Shown here: positions 56,328-64,000 of the stretch, piece after piece | Layout of the letters: each line of letters starts with the position of its first letter | How positions within the stretch are numbered: the stretch's first letter is position 1 | From: Parasporobacterium paucivorans DSM 15970 | Lineage (GTDB): Bacteria; Bacillota; Clostridia; Lachnospirales; Lachnospiraceae | Assembly (NCBI RefSeq): GCF_900141895.1 | Contig: NZ_FQYT01000015.1 | Coordinates: 1 to 64,000, forward strand | Direction: 5' to 3' | DNA: 64,000 nucleotides | The notes under the pieces: generated by a model | Seen by the model: the letters and a program-made list of their open reading frames with translations, nothing else | Told to the model about the DNA's origin: nothing | Databases searched by the model: none | Translations under genes and position numbers: made by a program

Positions 56328-57500
56328 TTATAAAAATCCCTTTATTTTTTTGCTTCGTACTGGATTTCGTAATTTGCGCAATGCTTTCGCTTCTATCTGA
56401 CGAATCCTCTCCCGGGTAACGCTAAACTCTTTTCCAACTTCTTCGAGAGTTCTCGGATGTCCGTCTTCCAGGCCAAAACGCAGGATGATTACCTGTCGCT
56501 CACGTTCCTTCAGATCTAAAAGCATAGTGTCAATATGCTCTCTGAGCATGATAGATTCCACACTGGCTTCCGGAGAGAGCGTATGAACATCCGCCACAAA
56601 ATCACCCAGGTTGGAATCATCTTCCTCTCCGATCGGTGTTTCCAGGGAGGCGGGTTCCCTTGCTATCTGCATGATTTCGAGCACTTTCTCTTCCGTGACA
56701 TTCAGCCTTTCTGCTATTTCCGCTGTAGAGGGTTCATAGCCAAGTTCCAGTGTCAGGTTTCTCTGTGCCTTTACCATTCTGTTGATAGTTTCCACCATAT
56801 GCACTGGCACCCTTATAGTCCTTGCCTGATCCGCCAGGGCCCTAGTGACTGACTGCCTGATCCACCAGGTCGCATATGTACTTAATTTGTAGCCTCTTTC
56901 ATAATTAAACTTTTCGACACCCTTGATCAAGCCAAGATTTCCCTCCTGCACCAAATCCAGGAAACTCATGCCTCTTCCCGTGTATCTTTTGGCTATGCTG
57001 ACAACAAGACGAAGATTGGATTCAATGAGAATTTCTTTGGCTCTTGCATCACCCTCCGCTTTCCGTTTTGCAAGCTTGTATTCTTCATCCGGTGTAAGCA
57101 GAGGGACTGTACCGATTTCCTTAAGATACATCCTTACCGGATCATCCGTACCGACCGCATCCAGAAGATCGACTGCATCCAAGTCTATGCTTTCCTCTAC
57201 AGCAAGATCCTCATCCTCCGGCTCCAGAAAATCTAAATCCAAATCGATTTCCACTTCCAGGTCCGGCTCCGAATCAGCGTGTTTAGCCAGCACATCTTCC
57301 GAAATCTTCAAAACCTTCACTTTATGATCTTCAAGATACTGATAAACCATCTCCATCTGATCCACGGAAAGCTCAGCATCCTTGAAAAAATCCTGTATCT
57401 GCTCTATCTCCAATTCATTTTTGTTCTTCTTGCCTACTTCCACCAATTGCAATAAATTCGCTAAAAATTTTTCTTTACTCAAAATCTTTTCCCTCTCCAT
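56328..57500 (-). CDS. rpoD: RNA polymerase sigma factor, RpoD/SigA type
   Basis: A 390-residue primary-type sigma factor with region 1.1 (1-60), an acidic linker (75-110), region 1.2 [17 protein letters not shown], region 2 with the -10 recognition TYATWWIRQ, region 3 and region 4 ending [18 protein letters not shown]. Several normally near-invariant positions differ ([10 protein letters not shown] for AITRAIADQA, and [14 protein letters not shown] for AVEKFDYRKGYKFS). The usual upstream neighbour dnaG is missing; a lipid kinase gene lies 3 bases upstream instead. It may be the housekeeping factor or a second RpoD paralogue. Confidence 0.9.
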   Translation of the reverse strand: MEREKILSKEKFLANLLQLVEVGKKNKNELEIEQIQDFFKDAELSVDQMEMVYQYLEDHKVKVLKISEDVLAKHADSEPDLEVEIDLDLDFLEPEDEDLAVEESIDLDAVDLLDAVGTDDPVRMYLKEIGTVPLLTPDEEYKLAKRKAEGDARAKEILIESNLRLVVSIAKRYTGRGMSFLDLVQEGNLGLIKGVEKFNYERGYKLSTYATWWIRQSVTRALADQARTIRVPVHMVETINRMVKAQRNLTLELGYEPSTAEIAERLNVTEEKVLEIMQIAREPASLETPIGEEDDSNLGDFVADVHTLSPEASVESIMLREHIDTMLLDLKERERQVIILRFGLEDGHPRTLEEVGKEFSVTRERIRQIEAKALRKLRNPVRSKKIKGFL

Positions 57501-57503
57501 CTA

Positions 57504-58406
57504 TCATGAAAACATCTTTTCCCAGTTGGCTATTATTTCTACGGCTCTTCTATGGTTTCTTATTATGACTTTGTTCGTGGTACCGCCGTATTCTCCGTCT
57601 AATACCCAGGGCAGGCGTTCTTTCGATTTAACAAATATTTTGCTTGCTTTAAAACTTATAATTCGGTCGTTTTTATCATTTACTCCCAGGAGGGCGCTGA
57701 TAATCTGCTGCCATTCCATGGCATTTCTAGGTTCTTTGATGAACAGACACTCGAACATTCCGTCATCAAGACTCACCCGCTGTCCAGTCAGACCCTTGAA
57801 CCCTCCGACAGACAGTGTATTTGTAATCATGCCATATACAAAGTCATCTTCAATGACTGTATCCCTATATCGCAGCACCATATGATGGGCCTTCAGGGAT
57901 GGCAGGCTTTTTATTCCTTCCATTATATATGCAGAGTGTCCAAAAAGATTCTTCTTGTCCTGAGACGTCGTATAGGAAACTTCCGTAAACGCTCCAAAGG
58001 CTGCAATATATATGAAGGGTTTCTTGTCAAACTCTCCCACGTCAACTGGAAACACCGACCCTGTAACTGCCACTCTGGCTGCCTTGAGCATGTTTTTCGG
58101 AAGCGCCAGGCTCTGGGCAAAATCGTTGGTAGAGCCGGCAGGAATAAATCCAATCCCGGGTTTCCTCTGAAGCGTCATAACTCCGGAAACCACTTCATTC
58201 AGAGTACCATCTCCTCCGCAGCATACGATCAGTTTGTAATTTTCCCCGTAGCGCATCACATGCTTTTTCGCATCCAGCCTTCCCTGCGTGGGATAAATAC
58301 TCACAAAATACCCCTCTTTGACAAATATATCCACAATATCAGACAGATTATTCTTTACCAGGCCCTTCCCAGCATTTGGATTATATATAAATAATAAATG
58401 CTTCAT
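57504..58406 (-). CDS. Lipid kinase, diacylglycerol kinase catalytic domain (YegS/BmrU-like)
   Basis: A 300-residue kinase with the phosphate-binding YNPNAGKG near the N-terminus and the ATP-site GGDGTLNEVVSG, then GSTNDFAQSL. It phosphorylates diacylglycerol or a related lipid. AGGAG about 9 bases upstream supports 58406. It is followed 3 bases later by the sigma factor gene. Confidence 0.93.
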   Translation of the reverse strand: MKHLLFIYNPNAGKGLVKNNLSDIVDIFVKEGYFVSIYPTQGRLDAKKHVMRYGENYKLIVCCGGDGTLNEVVSGVMTLQRKPGIGFIPAGSTNDFAQSLALPKNMLKAARVAVTGSVFPVDVGEFDKKPFIYIAAFGAFTEVSYTTSQDKKNLFGHSAYIMEGIKSLPSLKAHHMVLRYRDTVIEDDFVYGMITNTLSVGGFKGLTGQRVSLDDGMFECLFIKEPRNAMEWQQIISALLGVNDKNDRIISFKASKIFVKSKERLPWVLDGEYGGTTNKVIIRNHRRAVEIIANWEKMFS

Positions 58407-58434
58407 TATATTTGTCTCCTGACTGTTTAATGGT

Positions 58435-60228
58435 TTACAACGGTCTCGTGTAATACGCAAGCCACTTCTTTTCCTCCGCATTTAGATACGGGGATATGGT
58501 TTCGTAGACAGCTTTATGATATTCATTTAATGCGGCTATGTCAGAAACATCCAAATACCGGACATCCACACCATCCAGATCGATTGGGACAAATGTTAAC
58601 GGTGTGAACCCAAGATATTTATCCTGCCCGTCATCAAATTTTTCGATGCACAGAATCTCATTTTCAATCCGAATTCCATGGCTTCCTTCTATATATATTC
58701 CCGGTTCATTCGTAGTAATCATTCCGGGTTCAAATACACATCCGGCCCCATTTCCAGCGGCAGATTTCCACCGGAACTGATTCGGTCCTTCGTGTACGCT
58801 TAACAGATATCCAACTCCATGTCCTGTGCCACACTTGTAGTCCAGATAGAGGTTCCAAACTGGCTCCCTGGCCAAAACATCCAGAGTCAAGCCGGTGCAT
58901 CCGTATAAAAAGGTGGCTTTTGAAAGACGTAGCATCGATTTGACAACTGTCGTATAATGCAGCTTCATTTCCTCCGTGATATCTCCCAGCACGAAAGTTC
59001 TTGTAATGTCCGTTGTCCCTTCATAATAATGACCGCCGGAATCTACCAGGAACATCTCTTCTTCCATTAGCTCCGCATCCGTCTCCGGCGTGGCCGAATA
59101 ATGCATCATAGGAGCGTGATCCTTGTAGGCAGCAATCGTATCAAAGCTCAGGTCAATAAAGCCCTCCACCCCGGACCTTAAGCGCAAGAGTTCCTCCGTT
59201 GCCGACATTTCCGTAATTTTCATCCTTCCAATGTTGCTTTTCAGCCAGTACATGAATTTTGTCACTGCAGCGCCGTCTTTTATATGTGCTGCAGTTATAT
59301 TTTTTATTTCCGTCTGGTTCTTGATACTCTTCATATGGATGGTCGGATTGCTATGCAGAACAGGTTCTGTATCTGTCTCTAAAATTTTCCACGTCACATA
59401 ATTGATATTTCCAGGATCTATAAGCACCTTTTCAAATTCTGACCTATGCTCAGAAATATATGTATAGAAATCTTCATATTCAAAGATGGCAACACCCGCC
59501 TCTGCAAGAACTTGTTCCATCTCCTTTTCAAGGCTCCCACTATGAAGAAACACGGCTGCCTTATCCGCATATACCACCGTATACGCCATGGCAACCGGAT
59601 TATTAGGAACATCATCAGCCCTCATATTATAGAGCCAGGCAATATCGTTAAGGGAAGTGAGAACATGGACATCCGCACCATGCTCCTGCATTTTCGAGCG
59701 CAGTTCTTTCAGTTTCTCTTCGACGGATTTTCCGGTGTATTTTTCTTCTAGATGCCATATTGGAGAGAAATGAATGGGCGGGCGTTTTTCCCAGATCAGA
59801 TCTATCAAATCCTCTTCGAACCGTATTCTGATACTCTTATGAGCAGTTTTTTCCTCTATTTCTTGTCCAAGTTTTGCATTGATAACCCGGCCGTCAAAAG
59901 CAACACAGCCATTTTCCGGGGTTTTATCAACAACCAGATTTACCAGAGATGGAACGCCCTTTTCTCCGGATCTGTACAAATCTACGCTCGTGTCCTGGAG
60001 CTGTCTTTCTGCCTGGATGAAATATCTGCCATCCGTGAATAGACACCCTTCTGTGCGGGTAATCACCAACACTCCGGCTGATCCCGTGAAACCACACATA
60101 TATTTACGAGCCTGAAAGTAAGCACATACATACTCACTTTCATGAAAATCTGCTGTCGGAATGATATAAGTGTCTATATTTCTTTCCGCCATTAAACTTC
60201 TCAATCTGTCTATTCTGTTCTTAATCAT
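58435..60228 (-). CDS. Aminopeptidase P family (Xaa-Pro aminopeptidase, M24B)
   Basis: The 597-residue enzyme has the three-domain layout of large aminopeptidase P: two creatinase-N domains (about 1-300) and a C-terminal pita-bread domain with dimetal ligands visible in FLVDSGGHYYEGTTDITRTF, CGTGHGVGYLLSVHEG and the late ENEILCIEK. It removes N-terminal residues ahead of proline in the cytoplasm. It is upstream of the lipid kinase with a 28-base gap. Confidence 0.95.
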   Translation of the reverse strand: MIKNRIDRLRSLMAERNIDTYIIPTADFHESEYVCAYFQARKYMCGFTGSAGVLVITRTEGCLFTDGRYFIQAERQLQDTSVDLYRSGEKGVPSLVNLVVDKTPENGCVAFDGRVINAKLGQEIEEKTAHKSIRIRFEEDLIDLIWEKRPPIHFSPIWHLEEKYTGKSVEEKLKELRSKMQEHGADVHVLTSLNDIAWLYNMRADDVPNNPVAMAYTVVYADKAAVFLHSGSLEKEMEQVLAEAGVAIFEYEDFYTYISEHRSEFEKVLIDPGNINYVTWKILETDTEPVLHSNPTIHMKSIKNQTEIKNITAAHIKDGAAVTKFMYWLKSNIGRMKITEMSATEELLRLRSGVEGFIDLSFDTIAAYKDHAPMMHYSATPETDAELMEEEMFLVDSGGHYYEGTTDITRTFVLGDITEEMKLHYTTVVKSMLRLSKATFLYGCTGLTLDVLAREPVWNLYLDYKCGTGHGVGYLLSVHEGPNQFRWKSAAGNGAGCVFEPGMITTNEPGIYIEGSHGIRIENEILCIEKFDDGQDKYLGFTPLTFVPIDLDGVDVRYLDVSDIAALNEYHKAVYETISPYLNAEEKKWLAYYTRPL

Positions 60229-60274
60229 AATTTCCTCTATTTAAATCAAAATAATATCTGTTTTTTGAGTGTCT

Positions 60275-60310
60275 AAAAAATCCTTCTTGCAGAAATTCTG
60301 CATCAGGATT
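60275..60310 (-). terminator. Terminator after lrgB
   Basis: Minus-strand hairpin with outer arms AATCCT/AGGATT and inner arms TGCAGAA/TTCTGCA, followed by six T. It lies 47 bases after the lrgB stop codon. A TATAAT (60322-60327, minus) just before it could mean it also lies in the pepP-like gene's leader. Confidence 0.72.
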
Positions 60311-60356
60311 AGTCTGCTTTCATTATAACCCCTGTGAATGTAAATTTCTAGATAAA

Positions 60357-61046
60357 TTAAAATAAGAGCACCAGAATTGAGGTCATGACCCCGGCAATGC
60401 CTATTGCAAGCCCGCTCATTGCTCCCTCCGTCTCTCCGATTTCAAGAGCCCGCGAGGTCCCGAACGCATGGCTGCAGGTCCCTATTGCCACACCGACCGC
60501 CACCTTATTTCTGATGTGCAGCATTTTAACAAATAAAGGCGCGAATATCGCTCCGGTCATACCTGAAATCGCAACGCATATAAAGGTAATGGAAGGCACG
60601 CCGCCAAGTCCTCTGCTGATATCCACCGCTATGGGAGCCGTTACAGACTTTGGCAGTACAGAGGCTGTGATAGTCCCGTTCAGTCCAAAGAGGTGAGCCA
60701 ATGCAAACACGGATGCAAGGGCAGTAAGGGAACCGGTCAAGCATCCCGCTAAAACCGGAATTAGATATTTTTTCAATAAATCCATCTGCTTGTATACTGC
60801 GTAACCAAGGGCCGCCGTAGCCGGAAGCAGGAACATCTTGATGATTTCTCCCCCATTCTGATAATATTCCGTCTTTATATTAAAGATTCTGAGAACGGGG
60901 ATAATAATCAACAATGAGATTATTACTGGATTGAAAATGGCATTTTTTATCCTGCTGCTGATAATATTGCCTAACCAGTACGCAATAACCGTCAGACAGA
61001 TGCCAAACATTGGATTGGAAATGAAGTTTAAAAATATATCATGCAT
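60357..61046 (-). CDS. lrgB: LrgB family protein
   Basis: A 229-residue membrane protein with about six helices and the LrgB signature PKSVTAPIAVDISRGLGG, followed by GTCSHAFGTSRALEIG. It works with LrgA as an anti-holin-like pair or, by later views, as a pyruvate or glycolate exporter. It overlaps lrgA by 8 bases. Confidence 0.94.
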   Translation of the reverse strand: MHDIFLNFISNPMFGICLTVIAYWLGNIISSRIKNAIFNPVIISLLIIIPVLRIFNIKTEYYQNGGEIIKMFLLPATAALGYAVYKQMDLLKKYLIPVLAGCLTGSLTALASVFALAHLFGLNGTITASVLPKSVTAPIAVDISRGLGGVPSITFICVAISGMTGAIFAPLFVKMLHIRNKVAVGVAIGTCSHAFGTSRALEIGETEGAMSGLAIGIAGVMTSILVLLF

Positions 61047-61410
61047 TTTTTTTGCCTGACCTCCTGTCCAAGAATCTTATCATTCCAGCAACCGTAAAGG
61101 CCGTCACGGCAAAGGTCAGGAACGTCGTAAAGATACATATGAAGAAAATAGGGAATACAATTCCCTTTATCAGATAAAGGTTGTCCACTATATCCACGAT
61201 TAGCGGCACAAAAAAAAGCGACAGATTCGCTAGTAAAAAGTCTGCTGTTTCCCTGATTTGTTCCGTCCTGATTATTTTACCCGACAATAAGGCCAACAAC
61301 AAAACCATACTGATTACACTTGCGGGAATAACTACCGGGAGCACTTCCGAAATCAGCTCTCCGCACAGGCATACCGCAAATATAATCAGCAGTTGTTTTA
61401 AGATTTTCAT
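61039..61410 (-). CDS. lrgA: CidA/LrgA family protein
   Basis: A 123-residue membrane protein with four helices and the family segment ELISEVLPVVIPASVISMVLLLAL. Forms an operon with lrgB. No lytSR regulators are near. Confidence 0.92.
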   Translation of the reverse strand: MKILKQLLIIFAVCLCGELISEVLPVVIPASVISMVLLLALLSGKIIRTEQIRETADFLLANLSLFFVPLIVDIVDNLYLIKGIVFPIFFICIFTTFLTFAVTAFTVAGMIRFLDRRSGKKNA

Positions 61411-61458
61411 TATTTCACCCGAATAAATTTATATGCAAATGGTTTTGACACCCTTCTT

Positions 61459-61486
61459 ATTATACATTCCATTTAATCAATGTCAA
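61459..61486 (-). promoter_or_regulatory. lrgAB promoter
   Basis: Minus-strand TTGACA (61481-61486), 16 bases, TATAAT (61459-61464). It abuts the stop codon of the FtsX-type permease (61488). Confidence 0.75.
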
Positions 61487-61487
61487 G

Positions 61488-64000
61488 TTATTCGTTTGCT
61501 TTCATTGACTCAACCATATCGATGGACTTAAGGCTCCTCAGCATGAATATATCTACCAGTATGGTGAACCCGATCGTTATAAGCGCGGCAAAAAGATAGC
61601 TGGTAAAATGGACGCTCCGCCCGAACATTACGCCCTCCACCTCAGCCGTCCGGATAACAAAAATGTGCAGAAGCTTGCCTACAAAGAACCCTGCCGCAAT
61701 ACCAATCAGACATAATATGGATGTTTCCCTGTAGATATAGGCCGCCACTTCCTTATCCCTGAAGCCCAGAACCTTTATGGTGGCCAGTTCCTTCTTCCTC
61801 TCGCAGATGTTGATGTTCGTGAGATTATACACCACGATGACCGCCAGGGCCGCTGCCGCAACAATAAGAACTATGACTATATAATCAATGCTCTTGATGG
61901 AGTTCTCAAAGCTCTCCTTTATGGACTGGGAAAACTGAACCAGAAGCACGTTGTCGCTCCCCAGAATGCGTTCTGAAATCTTATCCCGGCTCTGCTGGCT
62001 TTCATCCTTTATTCCAGCCAGTATAACATTGTAATCCGCTTTTACCCCAAAGGTTTCCTCATAATTGGAGGTACTTATGAACACAAAATTAGTGACGTAA
62101 TTTTCTGCTACGCCGCTGACCTTAAAATCCCTGCTCTCCCCATCCGCATTTGTAAGCGTAAATATATCTCCTATGGAAAGATTTAGTTTCTCACAGAGTT
62201 TTTCAGTCAAGATTACACTGTCGTCCTCAAACGGAATATCTGCCCCGGTCTTCCTCTCCCGTATATTTATCTGCTTCTTTAATTCCACCGTATCCTTTGG
62301 TACATAGAGCGTAATATCCTGCGTCCCTGAGGACGTGGACGCCTCTCCTGTTTCAGAATGAACCAGAGCATAGTTTTCTACCGTATTCTTATCCTGAAGG
62401 AAGCTCTTGATTATTTCATCCGTCTCGTATGCCCCTCCCCCCTCCAGGTACAGGGACATATTGTATCGGTAAATATCACCGAATTGTTTTTCAACTATGG
62501 CTCCGATAGAATCCCTGAGTCCAAATCCTGTAACGAGAAGAGCTGCGCATCCTGCAATTCCGATTACTGTCATATAGAGACGTTTCTTATACCGAAAAAT
62601 GTTTCTTGCCGTTACTTTCTTCGTAAAGCTCATGTGCCTCCAGAGAGGCCTGATTCTTTCCAGCAATATCCTCTTGCCTGGCTTTGGCACCTTGGGCAGC
62701 ATGAGAACAGAAGGCTTGTGGGACGTCTGCTCAATACCGGCTGCGAGCGTTGCCGCCACCGTGCAGAGAATGGCAATCGGCACCACAGTCAGGGCATAAT
62801 TCCACCAGAATACTGTTACGGTTTCCGACAGATCGTACATCATTGCATATGCGTTGGAAATAACCTTCGGAAGCAGAGAAAATCCTATCGTGACACCGAT
62901 GACCCCCCCGATCAGGCTGGCAAGAATGCTGTACCCCAGATAATACAGCATGATACTGCCATTAGAATATCCCAGGGCTTTGAGGGTGCCGTTCTGCACT
63001 CTCTCTTCATCCACCATCCTGGTCATCGTCGTCAGTGCGACAAGGGCTGCAACCAAGAAGAAAAACACAGGAAACACTTTGCCCACGGCCCCAATTTTGT
63101 CTACATTGGCTTTAAATCCGGCATGACTGAGTGTATCCGTTCGGTCTATCACGTACCATTTGGGATGTTCGATAGCTTCGATATCCTTCTGTCCCTGTTC
63201 CAGATCCGCCAAGGCTGAAGCCAGCTTAGCTTCCGACTCCGCTTTGGCATCTGTATATTCTTTTTCCCCGGAAATAAGATCTGCCTCATTTGCAGCAATC
63301 TGTGCCCTGGCATCGGCGATGGCTGTCCTTCCATCTGCCAGAGCTGTCTCCTGCACAGCAATCTGTGCAAGGGCGTCCGACTGTGACTGATCCAGCTGGG
63401 CCATTCCAGCCGCATACTGGTCTTCCCCGATAACCGGTCTTGCCGCCTCCAGCTCTGCACGTTGTGCCGCGATGGAAGTTTCCAGATTCATCTTCGCCGC
63501 TTCCAGATCCGCTTCTCCCGCCGTCAGGGAAGCTTCACGGGAATCCAATTCTTTTTTTGCGGCATCCAGGCTTGCATAGCCGTCATCCAGTTTTTTCCGG
63601 GCATCTGCCAGCTTGGTTTCCGCTTCCGCCTTCGCTTCGTTATATTTGTTCCAGCCGTCATCGAGTTCTGCCTGAGCTTTGCTGACCACTTCCGTATAAC
63701 GGATTTCCGATTGACCTATCCCCAGATCTTTTATGGTTCCTGCCACGGAATCCAGAATGCGCTTATACTCGTCACCAAAGGTATCCGCTGCTTTTGCCCC
63801 TTTACAGGTCAGAAAAATGTCTGTATATGCTTCCAGGCTGTATGCGTCACCGAAGGTATAGAGTACACGGCTGATCTGACCCGATCCCACTTTGCTCGGT
63901 TCGCCTTCCAGGGACATGTACTGGGGAGACCGGACTACTCCAACCACTGTGAATACTTCTACATTATACGTGTCTCCCCTTTTTTCATAATCCTTATTAT
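61488..64000 (-). CDS. FtsX-like ABC permease with large coiled-coil domain, partial
   Basis: The frame is open to the right edge, so the N-terminus is missing; 837 residues are present. In the visible part the order is: end of an extracellular domain, a long Ala/Glu-rich coiled coil (about 170 residues, roughly 63173-63680), an FtsX domain with three to four helices (about 62690-63060), an extracellular domain (about 61960-62500) and a second FtsX domain (61500-61900). This is the large MacB/FtsX-type permease with a coiled coil, of the sort found in lipoprotein or antimicrobial-peptide transporters. The ATPase partner would be to the right. Confidence 0.9.
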   Translation of the reverse strand, partial: NKDYEKRGDTYNVEVFTVVGVVRSPQYMSLEGEPSKVGSGQISRVLYTFGDAYSLEAYTDIFLTCKGAKAADTFGDEYKRILDSVAGTIKDLGIGQSEIRYTEVVSKAQAELDDGWNKYNEAKAEAETKLADARKKLDDGYASLDAAKKELDSREASLTAGEADLEAAKMNLETSIAAQRAELEAARPVIGEDQYAAGMAQLDQSQSDALAQIAVQETALADGRTAIADARAQIAANEADLISGEKEYTDAKAESEAKLASALADLEQGQKDIEAIEHPKWYVIDRTDTLSHAGFKANVDKIGAVGKVFPVFFFLVAALVALTTMTRMVDEERVQNGTLKALGYSNGSIMLYYLGYSILASLIGGVIGVTIGFSLLPKVISNAYAMMYDLSETVTVFWWNYALTVVPIAILCTVAATLAAGIEQTSHKPSVLMLPKVPKPGKRILLERIRPLWRHMSFTKKVTARNIFRYKKRLYMTVIGIAGCAALLVTGFGLRDSIGAIVEKQFGDIYRYNMSLYLEGGGAYETDEIIKSFLQDKNTVENYALVHSETGEASTSSGTQDITLYVPKDTVELKKQINIRERKTGADIPFEDDSVILTEKLCEKLNLSIGDIFTLTNADGESRDFKVSGVAENYVTNFVFISTSNYEETFGVKADYNVILAGIKDESQQSRDKISERILGSDNVLLVQFSQSIKESFENSIKSIDYIVIVLIVAAAALAVIVVYNLTNINICERKKELATIKVLGFRDKEVAAYIYRETSILCLIGIAAGFFVGKLLHIFVIRTAEVEGVMFGRSVHFTSYLFAALITIGFTILVDIFMLRSLKSIDMVESMKANE

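Overview
The window looks like the chromosome of an anaerobic Firmicute of the Lachnospiraceae (Clostridium cluster XIVa type). The first 187 bases are the 5' part of a 16S rRNA gene on the minus strand. Its V1-V2 stretch, including a GCCTTATACAGGGGGATAAC-type motif read on the minus strand, is of the Lachnospiraceae kind. Supporting signs are a B12-dependent ribonucleotide reductase, a PyrDB/PyrK dihydroorotate dehydrogenase, strong AGGAGG-type ribosome binding sites and sigma-A promoters of the TTGACA-17-TATAAT type. About five sixths of the genes lie on the minus strand, codirectional with the rRNA. I see no insertion sequence, prophage or CRISPR array; this is mainly core genome.

Layout, left to right: rrn start and promoter; radA; a small protein of unknown function; a YtrA-type GntR regulator with clpC (1-5.3 kb). 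Next is a unit transcribed leftward from 12.85 kb: purE-purM-purN-purD, then a dockerin-bearing glucosaminidase and a membrane-anchored cohesin protein, closed by a terminator at 5.35 kb. Then a pyrimidine operon pyrC-pyrF-pyrK-pyrD-pyrE-VanZ-DUF6142 (12.9-18.3 kb); cupin and ferritin; an amino acid permease with an SDR epimerase; a beta-CASP metallo-hydrolase; a DUF4342 protein with a two-component system (23.6-26.2 kb); a leftward run from a MarR regulator through a heterodimeric ABC exporter, an unknown membrane protein, YgiQ, a HAD phosphatase and YbaK (34.7-26.2 kb); an ABC-2 exporter cluster; Hsp20; signal peptidase I; enolase; a small ribbon-helix-helix protein; MgtC, NUDIX and NrdJ; YwbE; CorA with a short upstream ORF; tRNA-Gly; isochorismatase-like hydrolase and AEC transporter; tandem-GNAT protein; a second signal peptidase; glutamate synthase gltBD; MATE, an RpoD-type sigma factor, a diacylglycerol kinase family lipid kinase and aminopeptidase P; LrgAB; and a truncated FtsX-type permease running off the right edge.

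The most unusual content is the cohesin/dockerin pair (5402-9336). A cohesin module is held in the membrane by one transmembrane helix with a long acidic cytoplasmic tail. Next to it is a cell-wall glucosaminidase ending in a dockerin. This suggests a non-cellulosomal, membrane-tethered wall hydrolase, apparently cotranscribed with purine biosynthesis. Other points worth checking are a 34-codon leader ORF with its own promoter ahead of corA; a perfect inverted repeat over the -10 box of the GntR-clpC promoter; an 11-bp-phased direct repeat upstream of the DUF4342/two-component genes; an RpoD-type sigma factor outside its usual dnaG context; and an ABC exporter with one degenerate ATP site and a large extracellular insert.

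Start codons were chosen mainly from ribosome binding site spacing. Promoters and terminators were read by eye and none has been tested.
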